9,738 nt of DNA from the NCBI GenBank assembly GCA_028289095.1, contig JAQGGY010000068.1:1-9738 (forward strand), written 5' to 3'. Below are positions 6,299 through 9,738 of the stretch, piece after piece; position 1 is the first letter of the stretch; each line of letters opens with the position of its first letter. The stretch is from Candidatus Saccharimonadota bacterium. GTDB taxonomy: Bacteria; Patescibacteriota; Saccharimonadia; Saccharimonadales; Saccharimonadaceae. Under the pieces are notes generated by a model. The model saw only the letters and a list, made by a program, of their open reading frames with translations. It did not search any database and was not told the DNA's origin. Position numbers and translations under genes: made by a program.

Positions 6299-6335
6299 AA
6301 AAATAAGACACTACCTCCATGTGTCTTATTTTTTT
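6299..6335. terminator. Intrinsic terminator after second FMN reductase
   Basis: AAAAATAAGACAC pairs perfectly with GTGTCTTATTTTT around a 9-nt loop, and is followed by more T residues. It isolates the reductase transcript from the kinase gene. Confidence 0.9.
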
Positions 6336-6407
6336 ATCGGTAAGCGCAGGCTGATTATCTATACAATTTCGCTATTGTAGATACAAATTACACGCAAACG
6401 AGTAAAA

Positions 6408-6413
6408 TATAAC
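6408..6413 (+). promoter_or_regulatory. -10 box of the sensor kinase gene
   Basis: TATAAC ends 5 nt before the ATG at 6419; TAAAAT at 6403-6408 is an alternative. Either gives a very short or absent leader, and no ribosome binding site is present. It shows that the kinase has its own promoter. Confidence 0.45.
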
Positions 6414-6418
6414 GTAGC

Positions 6419-7453
6419 ATGTTTAAATCTGCGACACTAAAACTTACGATCTGGTATGTCATTATTGTGATATCTATTAGCGTACTTTTTAGTATCGTGA
6501 TTTATTCGATCGCATTATCGGAAGTTAGCGCGCGTATTGCCAACTTGCAACAATCCGTCCCCCCGTTGATCCCAGGTGATTCATCCATATTTACCCTGCT
6601 ACGTGAAACGCAAATTCACGAGGCTGAAAATAGTTTGATTGGAGCACTAGTCATTACTAACTTAGTTATTTGGCTTGCCGGTGGATTTGGTAGCTATTAT
6701 TTAGCTAGGCGAACACTACGTCCAATTGAGGAAGCGCATGACGCGCAGTCAAAGTTTACCAGCGACGCAAGTCATGAATTACGTACGCCGCTCGCCAGCA
6801 TGAAAATCGAGCTGGAAGTAGCATTGCGCGATCCTGGAACAACAAAAGGTGAAATGCGCGAACTACTCGAAAGCAATCTAGAAGAGGTCAACCGCCTGAC
6901 AAAGCTATCTCATACACTGTTACAACTGTCCAAACTTGATCATGACAATATTACTCGGGAAAATGTTGAATTAAGTGTCGCTACCAGAACGATTATTGAA
7001 CGATTCAATAAAACTCAGCCGCGCATCGTTTTGACCAACAAGCGAAAAATCCACGTTCTGGCAAACGAATCTAACGTCGAGGAGCTACTGACTATCTTGA
7101 TTGATAACGCGCTAAAGTACAGCCCGCCTACTTCAAAAATAGAAGTGACGCTGATTAAGCAGCGGCAAATGTCTGGATTCAAAGTAGTAAATGCAGGCGA
7201 GGGCATCCCACCAGAAACATTGCCGCATATTTTCAACCGTTTCTATCGGGCAGATGCTTCACGCACAGGTAGCGCTAAAAAAGGCTATGGACTAGGGCTA
7301 TCGCTTGCAAAAAAGATTGTTGAATTACACGACGGCGAACTGACGGTCAGTAGCGCAATCGACCAAGACACTACTTTTCAAGTCATGCTTCCAAACATCA
7401 AACGTACGCCGCCGAAATTACCGGGAATACCGATTCGTAAAAAGCATATGTAA
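6419..7453 (+). CDS. Two-component sensor histidine kinase
   Basis: A 344-aa membrane kinase. Span one is about residues 10-33 and span two about 74-95. They enclose a short outside loop of about 40 residues, too small for a classical ligand domain. A short linker (RRTLRPIEEAHDAQ) replaces a full HAMP domain. The H-box is SDASHELRTPLASMKIELE with phospho-acceptor H119. The N-box is LIDNALKYSPP (N230), the F-box IFNRFYRAD, and the G2 box GYGLGLSLAKKIVELHDGEL (289-308). The G1 box reads NAGEGIP (258-264), with asparagine where most kinases have the adenine-contacting aspartate of DxGxG. Its likely partner is the response regulator at 4846. The small loop suggests it senses membrane or envelope state. 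Confidence 0.93.
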   Translation: MFKSATLKLTIWYVIIVISISVLFSIVIYSIALSEVSARIANLQQSVPPLIPGDSSIFTLLRETQIHEAENSLIGALVITNLVIWLAGGFGSYYLARRTLRPIEEAHDAQSKFTSDASHELRTPLASMKIELEVALRDPGTTKGEMRELLESNLEEVNRLTKLSHTLLQLSKLDHDNITRENVELSVATRTIIERFNKTQPRIVLTNKRKIHVLANESNVEELLTILIDNALKYSPPTSKIEVTLIKQRQMSGFKVVNAGEGIPPETLPHIFNRFYRADASRTGSAKKGYGLGLSLAKKIVELHDGELTVSSAIDQDTTFQVMLPNIKRTPPKLPGIPIRKKHM

Positions 7454-7484
7454 TATTGGCAACAAAATTCCGATTCTAAGTTAT

Positions 7485-7571
7485 GCTTCAGTATCGAGTG
7501 ACATACTGAAAGCAATAACAACGGTCTGTTAGGTACTATCCCCCGGGATAACAGATGATGGCCCTTGTTAT
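7485..7571. promoter_or_regulatory. Structured region upstream of the GreA-like gene
   Basis: Two stem-loops fill the gap between kinase and GreA-like gene. The first pairs GCTTCAGTAT (7485-7494) with ATACTGAAAGC (7503-7513) with one bulged A. The second has an outer stem ATAACAA (7515-7521) with TTGTTAT (7565-7571), and an inner stem TCTGTTA (7525-7531) with TAACAGA (7549-7555) around a 17-nt loop. Neither is followed by a T-run, so they are not plain terminators. They could be a regulatory leader, or a 3' processing structure for the kinase message. Confidence 0.5.
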
Positions 7572-7607
7572 ACAAAAAAAGACAATACAATTAGGAGGGC
7601 TCATATT

Positions 7608-8075
7608 ATGGAAACAACCAAGATGATTTATTTAAGCAAACGAGGAATGAAAGAACTAAAGAAGCAGATTATTAATCTGGAAAAGGATCGGCAAACAACA
7701 CTTACCAGCCTACGGGACATTGATAAAACTGAAAGTCACGACGAACGATTGGCACGGGTAGAAAAACTTGCCACCCTGGAAGTCATCGATAATGAACTGG
7801 CCGTTAAAAATGCCGCGCTCGCGGTCGCAAAGCCATTGCCACGTAAACGCGATGCATTGAAAGTTGCACTGGGATCAATTGTCGAATTACTCGACACAAA
7901 CGGCCGCGTTATAAAATATACGCTAGTCGATAGCCTAGAAGCCAATCCAAGTGACGGACGCATTTCGATCAAAAGCCCACTCGGTCAAAACCTTGTCGGT
8001 AAACAAATTCGTGATGTCGTTGAATGGACAGCAGGCATGGGCCGTAGACAACTAGAACTCGTCGCAATTCACTAA
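7608..8075 (+). CDS. GreA/GreB-family transcription elongation factor-like protein
   Basis: A 155-aa protein with the two-domain plan of GreA, which enters the RNA polymerase secondary channel and stimulates transcript cleavage in backtracked complexes. The N-terminal coiled coil starts YLSKRGMKELKKQIINLE (8-25) and runs to about residue 75. The C-terminal FKBP-like domain (about 85-155) contains LGSIVELLD and the family block ISIKSPLGQNLVGKQI (119-134). The coiled-coil tip normally carries GDLSENAEY; here the region reads DIDKTESHDERLARVEK (37-53), acidic but without the motif. It may be a divergent GreA, or a paralogue that binds polymerase without cleavage activity. AGGAGGG eight bases before the ATG is the strongest ribosome binding site in the window. 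A strong terminator follows. Confidence 0.82.
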   Translation: METTKMIYLSKRGMKELKKQIINLEKDRQTTLTSLRDIDKTESHDERLARVEKLATLEVIDNELAVKNAALAVAKPLPRKRDALKVALGSIVELLDTNGRVIKYTLVDSLEANPSDGRISIKSPLGQNLVGKQIRDVVEWTAGMGRRQLELVAIH

Positions 8076-8093
8076 TTCCTAATAACGCTATTA

Positions 8094-8128
8094 GCATGTC
8101 GCAATTCAATATTGCGGCATGCTTTTTT
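8094..8128 (+). terminator. Intrinsic terminator after the GreA-like gene
   Basis: A 12-bp stem (GCATGTCGCAAT with ATTGCGGCATGC, one T-G wobble), a 5-nt loop and six T residues. An apparent ATG at 8096 lies inside this stem and is therefore not the start of the next gene. Confidence 0.92.
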
Positions 8129-8151
8129 ATACGGCACCAGCCACCGTTTTT

Positions 8152-8160
8152 TGATATAAT
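8152..8160 (+). promoter_or_regulatory. Extended -10 promoter of the P-type ATPase-like gene
   Basis: TGA followed by a consensus TATAAT (8155-8160), ending 7 nt before the ATG at 8168. No Shine-Dalgarno is present. A leaderless message is predicted and the start codon is thereby fixed. Confidence 0.75.
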
Positions 8161-8167
8161 AACGCTA

Positions 8168-9010
8168 ATGTTCGGATTTAAAAAAAATAACCACGTTAGC
8201 ACTGTCATCATTGATGGCACCGATGTCATTACTGATGATCAACAGATCACCACAACAACATGGCAGCAACGTCATGTACCAAGTAATATTGGTTTAATAC
8301 TTGCCAAGGCGGTCAATATGTCCAATGACACACTAGATGCCGCTTTAGTCGCATACGTTCGCACTAGAGGCCTAACAATGCCCCTCTATCAGCCTTACCA
8401 TCGTATAGTGTTCAGTCGGCAATCGGGTATCAGCGGGAATGTTTGGCATCATGGATCAGATTATCATATAGCAGTGAAGGGCATGCCTGAAAAAGTTCTA
8501 GAACTTTGCGATATGTCCGAAAACGAACGTGAATCGATTACAACGCAATTGCATGCGATGTCGGCAACTGGCGCGATTATCGTTGCTGTTGCGACCGGTA
8601 TCTTCCTGCATCCAATCAAGCACCTAAAAGATATAAAACAGAACGACAAACTATCGTTCGTTGGATTTGTTAGTATGCAGGTTACGATTTCTAGCGAAGC
8701 CAGGAAATTATCTGCAAAAATAACTACTGAACGACTAAACGTATACCTATGCACGGGACAGCACCAGGCGGCAGCTTACTACATAGCCTACCAACTAGGT
8801 ATCGCGACGACTCTTGCTGACGTATTTGATAATCGACGGTTAGATATCGACGGTGCGCCAGATGTCCGTTCCATTGTCTCTCTAACAAAAGTATACGCTC
8901 GCTGCATGCCGGATGACCGCAAGCAAATCTTTTCTGCAATCAAGGTCATTGATCCAACAGCTGTCATCATCACGACACCAGACGACCTAAAGAAGCTACT
9001 AGCAAAATAA
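8168..9010 (+). CDS. Soluble, degenerate P-type ATPase cytoplasmic-loop protein (HAD-like)
   Basis: A 280-aa protein whose motifs follow the order of the large cytoplasmic loop of cation P-type ATPases. DGTDVIT (16-22) stands at the DKTGTLT phosphorylation motif. NDTLDAAL (53-60) matches the GDPTEAAL element. VKGMPEKVLELC (103-114) is the nucleotide-domain KGAPE motif. LSFVGFVSMQVTIS (162-175) corresponds to the strand leading to DPPR. CTGQHQAAAYYIAYQLGI (195-212) replaces MITGD..TA..IA..LGI, and VYARCMPDDRKQI (242-254) replaces VFARVSPEDK. The chain ends near where GDGVNDAPAL should be (ITTPDD, 268-273). There are no membrane spans and no actuator domain. Catalytic residues are altered at every site, so nucleotide binding or a scaffold role is more likely than transport. 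The family call is strong; the function is unknown. Confidence 0.78.
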   Translation: MFGFKKNNHVSTVIIDGTDVITDDQQITTTTWQQRHVPSNIGLILAKAVNMSNDTLDAALVAYVRTRGLTMPLYQPYHRIVFSRQSGISGNVWHHGSDYHIAVKGMPEKVLELCDMSENERESITTQLHAMSATGAIIVAVATGIFLHPIKHLKDIKQNDKLSFVGFVSMQVTISSEARKLSAKITTERLNVYLCTGQHQAAAYYIAYQLGIATTLADVFDNRRLDIDGAPDVRSIVSLTKVYARCMPDDRKQIFSAIKVIDPTAVIITTPDDLKKLLAK

Positions 9011-9020
9011 CCCCGTTATA

Positions 9021-9029
9021 TGCTATACT
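9021..9029 (+). promoter_or_regulatory. Extended -10 promoter for tRNA-Gln
   Basis: TGC plus TATACT (9024-9029), the same nine bases as upstream of the first FMN reductase. Transcription would begin near 9036, leaving about 84 nt to be removed from the 5' end of the tRNA precursor. Confidence 0.55.
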
Positions 9030-9119
9030 AATCGATGTTTTGAAGTGTTACCAAATGGTAAACCGCCTTGTTCTGGCATACCACGCATTTCAACTAACAC
9101 GCGGCAAATGACACGATAT

Positions 9120-9194
9120 TGGGGTGTCGCCAAGTGGTAAGGCACCAGTTTTTGGTACTGGCATTCGGGGGTTCGAGTCCCTCCACCCCAGCCA
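9120..9194 (+). tRNA. tRNA-Gln (anticodon UUG), CCA encoded
   Basis: A full cloverleaf of 75 nt. The acceptor TGGGGTG pairs with CACCCCA over 7 bp. The D stem is GCC/GGC. The anticodon stem CCAGT/ACTGG carries the loop TTTTGGT with anticodon TTG at 9152-9154. The T stem is GGGGG/CCCTC with loop TTCGAGT. The discriminator base is G at 9191 and CCA follows at 9192-9194. It decodes CAA, and by wobble CAG. All stems pair apart from one G-T in the T stem, so it should be functional. A terminator follows after 2 nt. Confidence 0.96.
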
Positions 9195-9196
9195 TG

Positions 9197-9232
9197 AAAA
9201 AAGTCCTAGATCTTTTGATCTGGGACTTTTTT
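9197..9232. terminator. Bidirectional intrinsic terminator after tRNA-Gln
   Basis: AAAAAAGTCC continues into TAGATC, a TTTT loop, and back through GATCTGGGACTTTTTT, with one T-G wobble in a 16-bp stem. Both strands end in a T-run, so it could also stop any minus-strand transcript coming from the structured region at 9235-9418. Confidence 0.9.
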
Positions 9233-9234
9233 CT

Positions 9235-9400
9235 ATGCCCGTGGTCGGGATCGAACCCCCGAATTCTTTTGCCAAGGCAAAAGTCGGGGAGTTCGTGAAG
9301 TGCCGTGCAACAAAATTAGCTTGCTCATTTTGTCAGCAAGCGGAAATAGGGAACGTAGTGACCGCCGTCCCGCCATCCATTATCGCTTTACATTCATACA
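9235..9400. other. Structured non-coding candidate between tRNA-Gln and the last gene
   Basis: No convincing gene is visible here, but the DNA is dense in inverted repeats. A long hairpin spans 9252-9295: CGAAC/GTTCG, CCCCGA/TCGGGG and CTTTTGC/GCAAAAG around CAAG, with a bulged A and an ATT bulge, 18 bp in all. Downstream, ACAAAAT (9310-9316) pairs with ATTTTGT (9327-9333), while GCTTGC (9319-9324) pairs with GCAAGC (9336-9341). These two interleave, as in a pseudoknot or a two-state switch. On the minus strand the right end contains GGTTCGATCCCGACC, like a tRNA T-arm, but the T stem mispairs and no cloverleaf closes. It may be a small RNA of unknown orientation or a decayed tRNA-like element. 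Confidence 0.4.
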
Positions 9401-9418
9401 ATATATACAGCGCCAACA

Positions 9419-9447
9419 TTGACTTTCCATACTTATTATGCTATTAT
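9419..9447 (+). promoter_or_regulatory. Sigma-70 promoter of the last gene
   Basis: TTGACT (9419-9424), 17 bp, then TATTAT (9442-9447) preceded by TGC, making an extended -10. The ATG at 9466 is 18 nt beyond, so the leader is about 12 nt and lacks a Shine-Dalgarno sequence. Confidence 0.75.
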
Positions 9448-9465
9448 GATAGTATTGTCACCCCA

Positions 9466-9738
9466 ATGACGAACGAGTTTGTCTTTGCTCACCCTCAAAG
9501 ACAGGTATGGATTGATAAAATGCCTACATCGAAAAGTGAAGCCGTTGCTGCCGCACAAGCGCGCGACGAGGGCCCCTACGATGAGCTCTGTCAAAGAGTA
9601 GAGGAAGCAATAAGTACTCAAATGGGTGTCAGCACGACGATAACTGTGCCGACTTCGGAAATCCCGTACCACATCGTCCAGCGCGTCGTTCAAACCTACG
9701 AAGCACACGAATGGAAATGTGATTTCCATTCCGATCAA
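9466..9738 (+). CDS. Hypothetical protein, N-terminal part (cut by window edge)
   Basis: At least 91 codons are open to the right edge; the C-terminus is not in the window. I do not recognise the family. The visible part is soluble, with an alanine- and acid-rich helical segment (SEAVAAAQARDEGPYDELCQ, about 24-43). After it comes a possible strand (STTITVPTS, about 56-64), then a helix IPYHIVQRVVQTYEAHEWKC (66-85) and an acidic-polar tail. Single cysteines occur at C42 and C85. The start at 9466 follows from the well-formed promoter at 9419-9447. The same frame stays open upstream to an ATG at 9235, but that stretch lies before the promoter and over hairpins, so I do not include it. Confidence 0.65.
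   Translation, partial: MTNEFVFAHPQRQVWIDKMPTSKSEAVAAAQARDEGPYDELCQRVEEAISTQMGVSTTITVPTSEIPYHIVQRVVQTYEAHEWKCDFHSDQ

Noticed and set aside
8096..8167. Longer start for the P-type ATPase-like gene at ATG 8096
   Set aside because: That ATG lies in the stem of the preceding terminator, and a consensus TATAAT ends 7 nt before the ATG at 8168.
9090..9275. Minus-strand 61-aa frame with WRDSNPRMPVPKTGALPLGD
   Set aside because: This is the antisense translation of tRNA-Gln and its terminator, a well-known kind of spurious protein.
9235..9400. tmRNA, RNase P or SRP RNA in the structured region
   Set aside because: None of the signature sequences of these RNAs were found on either strand, and no tag peptide or closing acceptor stem could be identified.
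9235..9465. In-frame upstream extension of the last gene to an ATG at 9235
   Set aside because: The frame is open, but it precedes a well-formed promoter, covers strong hairpins and resembles the antisense of tRNA-like sequence (VVGIEPPNS), so it is probably not translated.
9436..9738. Minus-strand 100-aa frame at the right edge
   Set aside because: It needs a TTG start at the very edge and overlaps the plus-strand gene, which has a good promoter.
1..9738. CRISPR array, insertion sequence or prophage genes
   Set aside because: No spaced direct repeats, transposase, integrase or terminal inverted repeats are visible.

Overview
The window reads as ordinary bacterial chromosome with mid-range GC. 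Genes are short, gaps are small, and it carries a CCA-encoded tRNA, several intrinsic terminators and many start codons lying about 6 nt downstream of a -10 box. I infer a Patescibacteria/CPR genome, most likely Candidatus Saccharibacteria (TM7). The reasons are leaderless promoters, lineage-looking hypotheticals and degenerate versions of common families. This is inference and not proven from the sequence. All twelve complete genes stop with TAA or TAG, none with TGA, and all read under the standard code.

Layout. 1-289 (-): the 5' part of tgt, divergent from a flavodoxin-fold NAD(P)H-dependent FMN reductase (371-931). 1011-1694: an unrecognised 227-aa protein with paired histidine motifs. 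1709-4195: yajQ, an ABC ATPase and an ABC-2 permease (NatAB type), ending in a bidirectional terminator. 4227-4370 (-): a 47-aa single-span membrane protein, divergent from an HxlR-family regulator (4488-4811). 4846-5520: an OmpR-type response regulator. 5712-6269: a second FMN reductase. 6419-7453: a sensor histidine kinase. 7608-8075: a GreA-like protein behind a structured leader. 8168-9010: a soluble, degenerate copy of the P-type ATPase cytoplasmic loop. 9120-9194: tRNA-Gln(UUG) with a terminator. Then about 190 nt of strongly structured sequence, and from 9466 the start of an unrecognised gene that leaves the window.

How it fits together. The 4.4-7.5 kb block looks like a redox/stress sensing cluster. 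It holds a cysteine-containing HxlR regulator, a flavin reductase and a two-component pair whose two genes are separated by that reductase. An inverted repeat (TTACTATA, 5 bp, TATAGTAA) lies upstream of the second FMN reductase. An imperfect copy with an identical right arm overlaps the -10 and start of hxlR. This suggests an autoregulated HxlR-reductase regulon. The most unusual single protein is the stand-alone P-type ATPase-like one. It keeps the order of the family's cytoplasmic motifs but lacks membrane segments and has altered catalytic residues.
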